Of a stretch of 64,000 nt of DNA, positions 23,909 to 35,674 are shown one piece after another. Under the pieces are notes generated by a model, which worked only from the letters and a program-made list of their open reading frames with translations, searched no databases and was not told the DNA's origin. Where the stretch lies: NCBI GenBank assembly GCA_963575745.1, contig CAUYUJ010011536.1, positions 1 to 64,000 on the forward strand, written 5' to 3'. The translations under genes and the position numbers were made by a program. Positions within the stretch are counted from its first letter, which is position 1. Every line of letters starts with the position of its first letter. Source of the stretch: Prorocentrum cordatum (lineage: Eukaryota > Sar > Dinophyceae > Prorocentrales > Prorocentraceae).

Positions 23909-24310
23909 TACCTCGTAGAGCTCTTCGTTATCGATAAGCTAGAGGAATTCTGGCGCGGGCTGAAGCTAGTTGGCCGACCCGACCAAAAGAGACAATGTGA
24001 CAACTTTGGGTGTGTTTGGTAAGATTTGAAAGATATTTGACAATTTAGTTTGAGAAACCAGATTTTTCGCACCTGTAGTGGGCTATTCCGCGTTTGCCAG
24101 TCGAATCCTGAGGTTTGTAGATGCAGTATTATTATCAAAACACTTGGCGGAACCGACGTTGAATAAAGGCAGAAAAACGTGTTTTTTTCAGAGTTTTTTG
24201 TTTCTCGCTCCAGAAGCTTTCTTCATGTGTTCCGACGATCGCCGTGCAAGGATATAGCTCTACGAGGTCCCGGCGGTAACCTGGTTGACGGTTTACCGCC
24301 GGTTCCAAGT
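23909..24310 (+). repeat. Family C module with B-type head
   Basis: Head TACCTCGTAGAGCTC at 23909. C body (cacctgtagtgggctattcc, 'tgtgttccgacgatcgcc') and boundary about 24256-24310, loop GGTAACCTGGTTGACGG, the type used as retroelement target. Confidence 0.82.
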
Positions 24311-25452
24311 ATTCCGGCGCGCTGGAGAGCTAGTTGGCAAGAAATCTCGACGGACCTTTTGCTGACTTTTGGTCGGTTGAAAATTTTGTTCTCGAAATTC
24401 AACAATTCGTTTGAGCTCTAGTATTTTTCCCACCGTATTCGATATTATTCCCGCCCGCCATCTCAATATCAGCTCCATCGGGTATCTTTTACTGCCAAAA
24501 AGCGTCGCGGCGGGATCGGCCGTTTCGAGTCATCCTGATACGCGTTGTCGGTATTTTGTACTTAACTCGAGCTGTAGGGCAGCTACAGAGCTCATTCTCA
24601 CAGAAATCGATTTCATATCATCAAGCGCGTTCGTCTGTTCCATCTAGAGGTCTGACATTCATCTGCTGCCCGAGCTAGGTTCGCGAAACTAGTCGTATTG
24701 TTCGAGTGATCTTGAGAGGTGCTGTTAGTTTTCTGCACTTAACTCGGGCTGTAAGGGGGCTACAGGGCTCGTGCTCACAGGAATCGATTCGGAGACATCA
24801 TGCACGCCTGCCTGTCAAATCCAGAGCTCAGAACTCGGTGTGCTGCCTGAGCTAGGTCTGCAAAAATATTCGTATTCTTCGAGTCATCTTGAGAGGTGCT
24901 GTCGTTTTCTGCACTTAACTCGAGCTGTAATGGGCTGCAGGGCTGCTAATCACTGGAATCGATTCGGAGACAGGCGCGTCGGCCTGTCGCATTCAGAGCT
25001 CTGAACTCGGTCTGCTGCCCGAGCTAGGTCCGCGAAGCTATTCGTATTGTTCGAGTCATCTTCAGATGTGCAGTCAGTTTTCTGCAGTTAACTCGGGCTG
25101 TAAGGGGGCTGCATGGCTGGTAACCACAGGAATCGATTCTGTTGCATTGAGAGGTCTGAACTCGGTCTGATACTCGAGCTAGATACGCGAAACTATTTGT
25201 ATTATTCGAATAATCTTGAGAGGTGCTGTCGATTTTCGCACGTAACTCGGGCTGTAGGAGAGCCACGGAGCTCGTGCGCACAGAAAACGATCCAGAAGCA
25301 TGAGGGGCGTTCGGCTGTTGCATCAAGAGATCTGAAATCTTTTAGGCTGAAAAACTATTCGTTTTCTGCAATTTTTTTCGACATTATACATTGTCAGGAA
25401 GCTCTACGAGTCCCCCGGCGGTAAGAAAGGTTGACGGTTTACCGCCGGCGCC
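24311..25452 (+). repeat. Family A module
   Basis: Begins 'attccggcgcgctggag'. Leader and about five units. Boundary 25398-25452 ends GGCGCC and is joined directly to the B-type head that follows, without CAGT. Confidence 0.84.
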
Positions 25453-25780
25453 TACCTCGTAGAGCTCGTCGGCATCGATGAGCTAGAGGAATTCCGGCGC
25501 GGGGTGGAGCTTGTAGCTCGTGGAGCTCTTCGGCATCGATGAGCTAGAGGAATTCCGGCGCGGGATGGAGCTAGGTCGCGGACCCGACGTTAAGAGACAA
25601 TACCTCGTAGAACTCCTCGGCATCGATGAGCTAGAGGAATTCCGGCGCGGGGTGGGGCCAGTACCTCGTGCAGCTGTTTGGCAAGATGAGCCGAGAGGAA
25701 TTCGGGCGCAGAATGGAGCTAGTTGGCCGAATCGACCTTAAGAGACAATGTGACGACTTCAGGTCGGTTTTTCTATCTTT
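25453..25780 (+). repeat. Array of four B heads
   Basis: Four ~60-bp B heads (from about 25453, 25514, 25602 and 25662) separated by none or ~30 bp of B leader (gacccgacgttaagagac), then a C leader piece to 25780. The 73-aa frame MELFGIDELEEFRRG... reads through them and is a repeat artefact. Confidence 0.8.
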
Positions 25781-27002
25781 GTAACTCGTAGAGCTTCCCT
25801 TAGCAAGTTATCGCTGGAGGCTTAAGAGTAATTCCGGGGCGCTGGAGAGCTAGTTGGCAAGAAAAATCTCGACGGACGTTTTGAGGACTTTTGGTCGGTG
25901 TAAAATTTTGTTCTCGAAATTTGAACATTCGTTAGAGCTCTAGTATTTTTTCCCGTGATATTCGATCTTATTTCCGCTCGCCGTCTTGATCTCGGCTCGA
26001 TCGGGTACCTTTCACTGCCCAAAAGCACACGGGCGGGATCGGCCGTTTCGAGTCATCTTGATGCGCGTGATCGGTTTTCTGAAGATAACTCGAGCTTTAG
26101 GACAGCTACAGAGCTGGTAAGCACAGCTAATCGATTCAGAATGATCAGGCGCGTTCGTCTGTTGAACCCAGAGGTCTGAACTCGGTCTGCTAGCCGAGCT
26201 AGGTCCGCAAACCTATTCGTATTATTCGAGTCATCTTGACAGACGCTCTCAGTTTTCTGTACTTAACTCGAGCTACAGGACAGCTACAGAGCTGATACTT
26301 ACATAATCTGATTCATAATCATCAGTGGCCGTTGTCTGTTGAATCCAGTGCTCTGAACTCGGTCTGCTGCCCGATCTAGAATCGCGAGACTATTCGTATT
26401 GTTCGAGTCATCTTGAGAGATGCTGTCGGTTCTCTGCACTTAACTCGGGCTGTAGGGAGGCTGGATGGCTGGTAGTCACTGGAATCGATTCGGAGACATC
26501 AGGCGCGTCCGCCTTTCGAATCCAGAGCTCGGAACTCAGTCTGCTGCCCGAACTAGGTCCGCGAAACTATTTGTATTGTTCGAGTCATCCTGAGAGGTGC
26601 TGTCGGTTTCCTGCACTTAACTCGGGCTGTAGGGGGGGCTGCAGGGCTGGTAATCACAGGAATCGATTCAGAGACATCAGACGCGTCCGCCTGTCGCATG
26701 CAGAGGTCTGAACTCGGTCTGATACTCGAGCTAGGTTTGCCAAACTATTCGTATTGTTCGAGTCATCTTGAGAGGTGCTGTCGATTTACGCATGTAACTC
26801 GGGCTGTAGGAGAGCTACAGAGCTCGTACAGAAGACAATCCAGCATCGGGGGCGTTCGGCTGTTGCATCCGAGAGGTCTGAAATTGCTTGGGCTGAAATT
26901 TTTTTTTTCTGTGTAATTCTTTTCGACATTATATGTTGTCAGGAAGCTCTACGAGTCCTCCGGCGGTAACAAAAGGTTGACGGTTTACCGCCGGCGCCCA
27001 GT
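25781..27002 (+). repeat. Family A module with complete head
   Basis: A head from 25782, leader, about six units and boundary 26943-27002. It strongly resembles the module at 22061-23284 unit by unit, suggesting block duplication. Confidence 0.84.
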
Positions 27003-27587
27003 GTACAATTCGACAAGAACAGGTATTTTTTCCACCTATAGCGGGTTGCCAGTTAAATTTTCAGGTTCATAGCTGCAGTATTACTATCAAAGGACTTGAG
27101 GGAACCGTCCGCCGTTTCCAATCATCTTGAGACGTTTTGACGGTTTTCCATACTTATCAACTCGAGATTTAGAAAGGCCACTGGTACCTACAGAAACCGA
27201 TTCAGAATCAGCAGGCGCGTTCGTCTGTTCTCTCGAGAGGTCTCAACTCGTGCCACTCGAGCTAGATCTGCGAAGCTTTCGTATTATACGAGTCATTTTG
27301 ACGCGTTCCGCCGGTTTCTCTGAACTGAAGATTTAGAAGAGCTGGTACGCATATAAACCGCTCCAGTATCACCCGGCGCGTTCTTGTCTCGCATCGAGAC
27401 GTCCGAACTCTGGCACTGGAGCTAGGTCTCACGAAGCGAAGATGCAAAATGAACAAAACATAGATTTCGACCTGTTCTCTTCACGCTTGAGAAGCTTTCT
27501 TCGTGTGCTCCGAGCAGCGCCGCGCGAGAACAGAGCTCTACGAGGCTCCCGGCGGTTACCTGGTTGACGGTATCGCCGGATCCCAGT
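27003..27587 (+). repeat. Family C module carrying two A-like units
   Basis: C body with short unit-like sequence, ending in boundary 27533-27587. Its hairpin is shortened (loop then GGTATCGCC, losing TTACC). The 3' part is near-identical to 28967-29157. Confidence 0.78.
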
Positions 27588-27925
27588 TGGCCGACCCGAC
27601 CAAAAGAGACAATGTGGCACATTTGGGTCGGTTTTCCTAAGATTTGAAAGATATTTCACAATTCATTTTGAGAAACCAAATGCTGCGCACCTGTAGTGGG
27701 TTATGCCGCGTTCGCCAGTCAAATTCGCAGGTCCGTAGGTGCATTTTACTATCAAAACACTTGGCGGAGTCGACGTCAGATAAAAACAGAAAAACGTGAT
27801 TTTTCGTGTTTTTTGTTTCTCGCTCCAAAAGCTTTCTTCATGAGTTCCGACGATCGCCGTGCAAGCAAAGAGCTCTACGAGGGCCTCGGCGGAAACCTGG
27901 TTGACGGTTTACCGCCGGTTCCAGT
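27588..27925 (+). repeat. Family C module
   Basis: Full C body: 'gacccgaccaaaagagac', 'cctgtagtgggttatgcc', 'tttactatcaaaacacttg', 'gagttccgacgatcgcc'. Boundary 27870-27925. Confidence 0.83.
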
Positions 27926-28492
27926 GGTGACTTGGGGTCGGTTTTCCAAAGATTTGAAAGGTATTTGACAATTTATTTCGAGAAGCCAGATTTTTCCACC
28001 TCTAAACGACTGTGAGGGCCTCTGCATCTTAAGATGAGCCCTGTAGGCGCACATTTACTGTCAAAACACTTGAGGGAACCAATTTCATGTCGACATGAAA
28101 AAAAAATGAATGTTCAACTTGGTGGCGTCCAAAACCCGGAGAGCAAAGAGACCGTCGAAGAGAGGAAATATTTTCTGGACAGCTCTAGGGAGCTTCCCTG
28201 CTGCGCTGCTGAAGCGCCGCCAGGAACGCTTCCACGCGTGCCTGCGCGAGTGCAGGCACACGTGGAAAGCGCCCCCGAACCCGCTGCCGGGACGGGCGAG
28301 CCGCTGCGAGGATCGTGGAGCGGCGGAGATGTGCTGCTGGCGGGCACCCCACCGTCCGGCTTCTAATCTAAACCCTTTAGCTCTCAGGGAGCTCTCCGGG
28401 GATTTTTCGAGAACTGAGCACTCTCACGCGTGAAAGGAGCTCTACGAGGTTCCCGGCGGTGACCAGCTTGACGGTTCACCGCCGGCGCCAGT
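27926..28492 (+). repeat. Family B/C module with an inverted family F insert
   Basis: The B/C body is interrupted between about 28,118 and 28,405 by an F module in minus orientation: 'gtccaaaacccggagagc', palindrome arms around 28,228-28,266, 'aatctaaaccctttagctc'. The B boundary is 28437-28492. Frames of 107-110 aa here come from F. Confidence 0.76.
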
Positions 28493-28722
28493 TCAGTTAT
28501 GCCGCATTTGCCAGTTAATTTCTGAGGTATGTAGGTGCAATATTACTATCCAAAGACTTGCTGGAACAGACTTTCTATGAAAACCAAGAAACCGTGATTT
28601 TTCGAGTTTTTCTGCTCCGCTTGAGAGGCTTCCTCCATGTGTTCCGAGGAGCGCTGTACAAAAAAAGAGCTCTACGAGGTGCCCGGCGGTAGCCTGGTTG
28701 GCGGTTTACCGTCGGTTCCCGT
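28493..28722 (+). repeat. Family C module, truncated
   Basis: Starts mid-body at 'tcagttatgccgc'. Boundary 28667-28722 has a degenerate hairpin (GGCGGTAG...TTTACCGTC) and lost CAG (CCCGTT). Confidence 0.8.
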
Positions 28723-29157
28723 TGGCCGACCCGAGTGGTGACTTTGGGTCGGTTTTCCTAAGATTTGAAAGATATTTGACAGTTCATTTTGATGAACCAG
28801 ATTTTTCCCACTTGTAAACGATTATGAGGGCCTCTGCGTCTTAATATGAGCTCTGTAGGCGCACATTTACTATCAATACACCTTGAGGGAACCCACTTCA
28901 TGTCGACGTGAAAAAAAATGAATGTTCAATTTTTCGAGAGATACCTCCAGAAGCTCTCTCACGCGTCCGAACTCAGTCTGGCACTGGAGCTAGGTCTCAC
29001 GAAGCGAAGATGGATAATAAACAAAACATAGATTTCGACCTGTTCTCTTCACGCTTGAGAAGCTTTCTTCGTGTGCTCCGAGCAGCGCCGCGCGAGAACA
29101 GAGCTCTACGAGGCTCCCGGCGGTTACCTGGTTGACGGTTTACCGCCGGATCCCAGT
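28723..29157 (+). repeat. Family B/C composite module
   Basis: B-like body (tctgcgtcttaatatgagc) joined to the unit scrap and tail also seen at 27407-27587. Boundary 29101-29157. Confidence 0.78.
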
Positions 29158-29492
29158 TGGCCGACCCAACCAAAAGAGACAATGTGGCACATGTGGGTCG
29201 GTTTTCCTAAGATTTGAAAGATATTTCACAATTCATTTTGAGAAACCAGATTTTTCGCACCTGTAGTGGGTTATGCCGCGTTCGCCTGTCAAATTCGCAG
29301 GTCCGTAGGTGCATTTTACTATCAAAACACTTGGCGGAGTCGACGTTAGATAAAAACAGAAAAACGTGTTTTTTCGAGTTTTTTGTTTCTCGCTCCGAAA
29401 GCTTTCTTCATGAGTTCCGACGATCGCCGTGCAAGCAAAGGGCTCTACGAGGTTCCCGGCGACCAGGTTGACGGTTGACCGCCGTCGCCAGT
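29158..29492 (+). repeat. Family C module, duplicate of 27588-27925
   Basis: Nearly identical to the C module 1.57 kb upstream. Boundary 29440-29492 has lost the GGCGGT left arm (CCCGGC|GACCAGG). Confidence 0.82.
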
Positions 29493-30337
29493 TGCGACCC
29501 GACCAAAAGAGACAATGTGATAACCTTGGGTTGGTTTTGCTTTGATTTGAAAGGTATTTGACAATTCATTTTGAGAACCGGTATTCTTCTTACGTGTAGT
29601 GGGTTATGCCGCGTCTGCCCTCAGGTCCGTAGCTGCAATATTCTTATGAAAAAACTTGCTGGAACCAACTGCGCTCCGAGTGATCTTGACACGCGTTCAC
29701 GGTTTTCTCTACTTAACTCGAGATTTCGAAAGCTACAGAGCTGATACTTACAGAAACCGATTCAGAATGATCAGGCGCGTTCGCCTGTTGCATCCAGAGG
29801 CCTGAACTCGGTCTGCTACTCGATCTAGGTCCGTAAAGCTATTTGTGTTATTCTAGTCATCTTTACCAGTGATGCCGGTTTTCTCTACTCAGCTCAAGAT
29901 TCAGAGGATCTACAGAACTGGTACGGACATAAACTGATTCAGTATCACCAGGCGCTTGCGTCTGCTGCATCGAGAGGCCTGAACTCGTTCTGCTAGTCGA
30001 GCTAGGTCCACAACACTATTCGTATTTCTCAAGTGCTCTTTAGAGGCGCTGTCGGTATTCTGCACTTAATTAACTCTAGCTCTACCACAGCTACAGAGGT
30101 GGTACGCACAGAAACCGATACATAATCATCAAGGGCGTTTGGCTGAAGCGTCTAGAGCTCTGAACAGAGTCTGCTTCTCGAGCTAAGTCAGCAAAACTAT
30201 TTGTATGCGATCGATTTTTTAGAGTTGTTTGGCTCTCGCTTAAGCTTGCTTCACGTGTTCCGAGGAGCTGGGCAAGAAAAGAGCTCTACGAGGTCCCCGG
30301 CGGTAACCAGGTTGACGGTTTACTGCCGGCGCCCAGT
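29493..30337 (+). repeat. Family C head with A-like units
   Basis: C leader to about 29,665, then about three divergent units. The tail is of the 'gcttcacgtgttccgagg' type. Boundary 30281-30337, loop AACCAGGTTGAC. The same tail type hosts retroelement R4 at 55.2 kb. Confidence 0.78.
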
Positions 30338-31409
30338 AATTCCGGGGCGCTGGAGAGCTAGTTGGCAAGAAAAATCTCGACGGACCTTTTGCTGACTTTT
30401 GGTCGGTTGAACATTTTTTCTCTAGTATTTTTCCCCGTGATATTTGATCTTATTCCCGCTCGCCATCTTGATCTCAGCTCGATCGGGTATCTTTTTCTTC
30501 CAAAAAGCGTCCAGGCGGGATCGGCCGTTTCGAGTCATCTTGATACGCGCTGTCGGTATTTTCGACTTAGCTCGAGATACAGGACAGCTACAGAGCTGGT
30601 GAGCACACCTTATCGATTCAGAATGATCAGGCGCGTTCGTCTGTTGCATCCACAGGTCTAAACTCGGTCTGCTGGCCCAGCTAGGTCCGCAAACCTATTC
30701 GTATTATTTTGAGACATCTTCACAGGCGCTCTCGGTTTTCTCTACTTAAATCGAGTTATATGACAGCTGCAGAGCTGGTCATCAGTCGCGTTTGTCTGTT
30801 GAATCCAGAGCTCTCAACTCGGTATGCTGCCCGCTCTGGAATCGCGAAACTTTTTGTATTGTTCGAGTCATCTTGAGAGGTGCTGTCGATTTTCTGTACT
30901 TAACTCGGTTGTAGGGGGGCTACGTGCTGGTAGTCTCAGGAATCGATTTGGAGACATCAGGCGCGTCGGCCTGTCGAATCGAGAGCTCCGACGAACTCGG
31001 TCTGCTGCCCGAACTAGGTCCGCGAAACTATTCGTATTGTTCGAGTCATCCTGAGATGCTGTCGGTTTTCTGCACTTAACTCGGGCTGTAGGGGGGCTGC
31101 AGGGCTGGTAATGACAGGAATCGATTCGGAGATATCAGACGCGTCCGCCTGTCGCATTCAGAGGCCTGAACTCGGTCTGATACTCGAGCTAGGTTTGCCA
31201 AACTTCTCGTATTGTTCGAGTCATCTTCAGGAGAGCTACAGAACTCTTACAGAACAATCCAGAGCGTCGGGGGCGTTCGGCTGTTGCATCGAGAGGTCTA
31301 ACATCGCTTGGGCTGAACATTTTTTTTTCCTTGACATTATATATTGTCAGGAAGCTCTACGAGTCCCCCGGCGGTAAGACAGGTTGACGCTTTACCGCCG
31401 GCGCCCAGT
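30338..31409 (+). repeat. Family A module
   Basis: Starts 'aattccggggcgctgg'. Leader with a deletion, about five units. Boundary 31351-31409. Confidence 0.84.
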
Positions 31410-32317
31410 AATTCCGGGGCGCTGGAGAGCTAGTTGGCAAGAGAAATCTCGACGGAACTTTTGCTGACTTTTGGTCGGTTGAAAAATTTGTTCTCGAAAT
31501 TCAACAATTCGTTTGAGGTGTAGTATTTTTTCCCATAATATTTGATCTTATTCCTGCTCGCCATCTTGATCTCAGCTCGATCGCGTACCTTGTACTGCCA
31601 AAACGCAGGCAGGCGGGATCGGCCTTTTCAAGACATCTTAATACGCGCTCTCGGTGTATTGGACTTAACTCGAGATACAGGACTGCTACAGAGCTGGTGA
31701 GCACACCTTATCGATTCAGAATGATCAGGCGCGTTTGGCTGTTCTATCCGAGCTAGGTCCGCAAGCCTATTCGTATTATTCGAGTCAGCTTGACAGACGC
31801 TCTCGGTTTTCTGTACTTAACTCGAGCTATAGGACAGCTAAAGAGCTGATGCTTACAGAAACTGATTCAGAATAGTGAGGTCTGAACTCGGTCTGCTGCC
31901 CAAGCTAGGTCTGCGAAACTATTTGTACTGTTCGAGTCATCTTGAGAGGTGCTGTCGGTTTTCTGCACTTAGCTCGAGCTGTAGGGGGGCTACAGGGCTG
32001 GTATTCACAGGAATCGATTCGGAGACATCAGACGCGTCCGCCTGTCGCACTCAGAGGTCTGAACTCGATCTGATACTCGAGCTAGGTGCCAAACTAATCG
32101 TATTGTTCGAGTCATCTTGAGAGGTGCTGTCGATTTACGCACGTGACTCGGGCTGTAGGAGAGCTACAGAGCTCGTAGAGAAGACAATTCAGAAGCCTTG
32201 GAGGCCTTCTGTGGGCTCTATTCGTTCTCTGCATTTTTTCGACATTATATATTTTCAGGAAGCTCTACGGGTCCCCCGGCGGTAAGGAAGGTTGACGGTT
32301 TACCGCCGGCGCCCAGT
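31410..32317 (+). repeat. Family A module, short array
   Basis: Same truncation point as its left neighbour ('aattccgg'). About four units with internal deletions. Boundary 32259-32317. Confidence 0.83.
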
Positions 32318-32673
32318 TTGGCGACAGGGTGGAGCTAGTTGGCGAAATTTCGAAAAGGGACGCGATCATACCATCCGCGGCCTGGCTCAGCCGATTTTCT
32401 AGCTCTAACCATTCGTTTGGGCTGATAATTGCGCAGAGCAAAGCTTTGCATCACAGAAGTTGCCTCTCGAATTCTTAGCTCATTCCGTCGAAAATTTCTT
32501 CTGATCGAAGCCAGGAACCTGACCTCAGATTGACATACAAAATTCGAAATTGAAGATTTGAAGAAAATATACTGCGAAGGTTTCTGCTTCGATTCTGGGC
32601 ACTCTTGCGCGTGGAAGGAGCTCTACGAGGTTCCCGGCGGTGACCAGGTTGACGGTTCACCGCCGGCGCCAGT
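32318..32673 (+). repeat. Family B module, divergent
   Basis: A divergent B body ('aaaagggacgcgatcatacc', 'gctctaaccattcgtttggg') unlike the others, with a standard B end and boundary at 32618-32673. Confidence 0.75.
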
Positions 32674-33784
32674 CTCGACGGACCTTTTGCTGACTTTTGG
32701 TCGGTTGAAAATTTGTTCTGGAAATTCCTCAATTCGTTTGAGCTCTAGTATTTTTTCCCGATATTCGATCTTATTCCCGCTCGCCATCTTGATCTCAGCT
32801 CGATCGGGTACCTTACTGCCAAAAAGCACATGGGCAGGATCGGCCGTTTCGAGTCATCTTGATACGCGCTCTCGGTATATTGGACTTAACTCGAGATACA
32901 GGACAGCTACAGAGCTGGTAAGCACACCTTATCGATTCGAAATGATCAGGCGCGTTCGTGTGTTGCATCCAGAGGTCCGAACTCGGTCTGCTAGGCGAGC
33001 TAGGTCCGCAAACCTATTCGTATTATTCGAGTCATCTTGACAGGCGCTCTCGGTTTTCTGTACTTAACTCGAGCTATATGACAGCTACAGAGCTGATACT
33101 TACAGGAACTGATTCAGAATCATCAGTCGCGTTTGTCTGTTTAATACAGAGCTCTGAACTCGGTCTTCTGTCCGATCTAGAATCGCGAAACTATTCGTAT
33201 TGTTCGAGTCATCTGCTGTCGGTTTTCTGTATTTAACTCGGGCTGTAGGGGGGCTACAGTGCTGGTAGTCACAGGAATCGATTTGGAGACATCAGGCGCG
33301 TCCGCCTGTCGAATCCAGAGCTCGGAACTCGGTCTGCTGCCCGCGAAACTGTTCGTATTGTTCGAGTCCTCTTGAGAGGTGGTGTGGGTTTTCTGCACTT
33401 AACTCGGGCTGTAGGGGGGCTGCAGGGCTGGTAGTCACAGGAATCCATTCGGAGACATCAGACGCGTCCGCCTGTCGCATTGAGAGGTCTGAACTCGGTC
33501 TGATACTCAAGCTAGGTTTGCCAAACTATTCGTATTGTTCGAGTCATCTTGAGAGGTGCTGTCGATTTATGCACGTAACTGGGCTGTTGGTGAGCTACAG
33601 GGCTCGTGCAGAAGACAATCCAGAAGCATCGGGGGCGTTCGGCTGTTGCATCGAGAGGTCTGAAATCGCTTGGGCTGAAAAACTCTTCTTTCCCAGCAAT
33701 TTTTTTCGACATTATATATTGTCAGGAAGCTCTACGAGTCCCCCTGCGGTAAGAAAGGTTGACGGTTTACCGCCGGCGCCCAGT
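32674..33784 (+). repeat. Family A module, 5'-truncated in the leader
   Basis: Starts at 'ctcgacggaccttttgctg'. About six units. Boundary 33726-33784. Confidence 0.84.
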
Positions 33785-34747
33785 AATTCCGGGGCGCTGG
33801 AGAGCGAGTTGGCAAGACAAATCTCGACGGACCTCTTGGTGACTTTTGGTCGGTTGAAAATTTTGTTCTCAAAATTGAACCATTCGTTAGAGCTCTAGTA
33901 TTTTTGCCCGTGATATTCGATCTTATTCCTGCTCGCCGGTTAGATCTCAGCTTGATCGGGTACCTCTTACTGCCAAAAAGCGTGCGGGCGGGATCGGCTG
34001 TTTCGAGTCATCTTGATATGCATGTCGGTATTTCGTACTTAACTCGAGCTGTAGGGCAGCTACATAGCTCATAGTTGCAGAAACGGTTTTTAAATGGTGA
34101 GGCGCGTTTCTCTGTTGAATCCGGAGGTCTGAAATCGGTCTGCTGCTCGAGCTAGGTCCTCGAAACTATTCGTATTGTTCGAGTCATCTTGAGAAGCACG
34201 GTCGGTTTTCTGCACGAAACTCGGGCAGTGGGGCAGCTACAGGGCTACAGAACCCGATTCGGAGACATCAGGCGCATCCGCCTGTCGCATGCAGAGGTCT
34301 GAACTCGGTCTGCTACTCGAGTCAGGTCCGTAAAACTGTTCGTATTTGTCGGGTCATCTCAAGAGAGACTGTCGGTTCTCTGTACGTACCTCGATCTCTG
34401 GGCTAGCTATAGAGCTGATACGCGCAGAAACCAATGCAAATCATCTGGCGCGTTCGTCTATTCTATTCAGAGGTCTGAACTCGATCTGCTACTCGAGCAA
34501 GGTTTACGAAACTATTCGTATTGTTCGAGTCATCTTGAGAGATGCTCTCGATTTTCGCACGTAACTCGGGCTGTAGGAGAGCTACAGAGCTGATGCGCGC
34601 AGACATTGTTTCGGAATTTGTATGCGCGATCGATCGGGCGGAAAATTATTCGTTCTCTGCTAATTATTTGCACATAATATATGGTCAGGAAGCTCTACGA
34701 GTCCCCCAGCGGTAAAAAAGGTTGACGGTTTACCGCCGGCGCCCAGT
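33785..34747 (+). repeat. Family A module, divergent units
   Basis: 'aattccggggcgctgg' start. Units in the middle (34,060-34,620) are more divergent than average. Boundary 34689-34747. Confidence 0.82.
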
Positions 34748-35144
34748 ACCTCGTAGAGCTCTTCGGCAACGATGAGCTAGAGGAATTCGGGCGCGGAGTG
34801 GAGCTAGTTGGTCGACACGAGCAGATAGGACAATTTGACAACTTTTGGTCGGTTTTGCTAAGATCTGAGAGATATTTGACCATTTATGTTGAGTAAGCAG
34901 ATTTTCAGCATGTGTAAACGACTATGAGGGCCTCTGCGTCTTAATATGAGCTCTCTAGGCGCAAATTTACTATGAAAACACTTGGGGGAACGAACTTCAT
35001 GTCAAAATGAAAACAACGAATGTTGAATTGTTCGAGAAATGCCTCGAGAAGCTCTCTCTTTCGACTCTGAGCACTTTACGCGTGGGAGAAGCTCTGCGAG
35101 GTTCCCGGCGGTGACCAGGTTGACGGTTCACCGCCGGCGCCAGT
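34748..35144 (+). repeat. Full-length family B module
   Basis: It begins precisely with ACCTCGTAGAGCTC right after the previous CAGT and ends with arm GAAGCTCTGCGAGG and boundary 35088-35144. At 397 bp it is the best single example of a complete, intact B unit with facing termini (one mismatch in the arm). Confidence 0.85.
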
Positions 35145-35674
35145 TGGCAGGTCCGACTAAAAGAGACGATGTGGTAACCTGGGGGTCGGTTTTTTCACTA
35201 TATGCAAAATTTTGAAGTTCGTTTTCAGAAATGAGATTTTCATCCCCTGTTGTAAGCAAAGGCGGAGCTGCTGGTAAATTTTCCATGGCTCCAGGGGCAG
35301 TATTACTATCAAAACACTTGGAGGAACCGACTTTCTATCGACACCAAAAAATGTGCTTATCTCAATCATCTGATGAGGTTTTTCCGGTGAGCAGGCGGGA
35401 AGAGAGAAAGAGGAGTGGGTTATGCCGCGTCTGCCAGTCAACTCCTCAGGTTCGTAGGTGCAGTATTATTATTCAAACTCTTGGAGAACTCAATTTGGAT
35501 GAGTACCGTTTTTTTTTTTTTGTTCCCCCCCAAAAAATAATATATAGTATTATTTTTATTATTTGTGTTTTGTGAATTATTAGAATGATTTTTATTATAT
35601 ATATATATATATATATATATGAAAAACATGTTTTCAGTTTTTCGGCTCTCGCTTCAGAAGCTTCCTTCATGTGT
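35145..35674 (+). repeat. Family C module truncated by R1
   Basis: C leader and body through 'cttcagaagcttccttcatg', interrupted at 35,509-35,620 by a T-run, C-run and (AT)n insert. The body stops at 'ttcatgtgt' (35674). The expected remaining ~60 bp and left boundary half are missing. Confidence 0.78.
35509..35620 (+). repeat. Poly(T)/AT-rich insert
   Basis: 13 T, 'gttcccccccaaaaaa', AT-rich spacer and (AT)n to 35620, placed between two normally adjacent parts of a C module. A similar insert lies at 60,458-60,552. Confidence 0.8.

Noticed and set aside
1-35144. Many ORFs of 60-174 aa on both strands, often resembling each other
   Set aside because: They read through repeat modules, change frame between near-identical copies, start and stop at random places, and exist equally on the opposite strand. 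The recurring peptides (such as LYESPGG, VDGLPPAP) are the boundary element translated.
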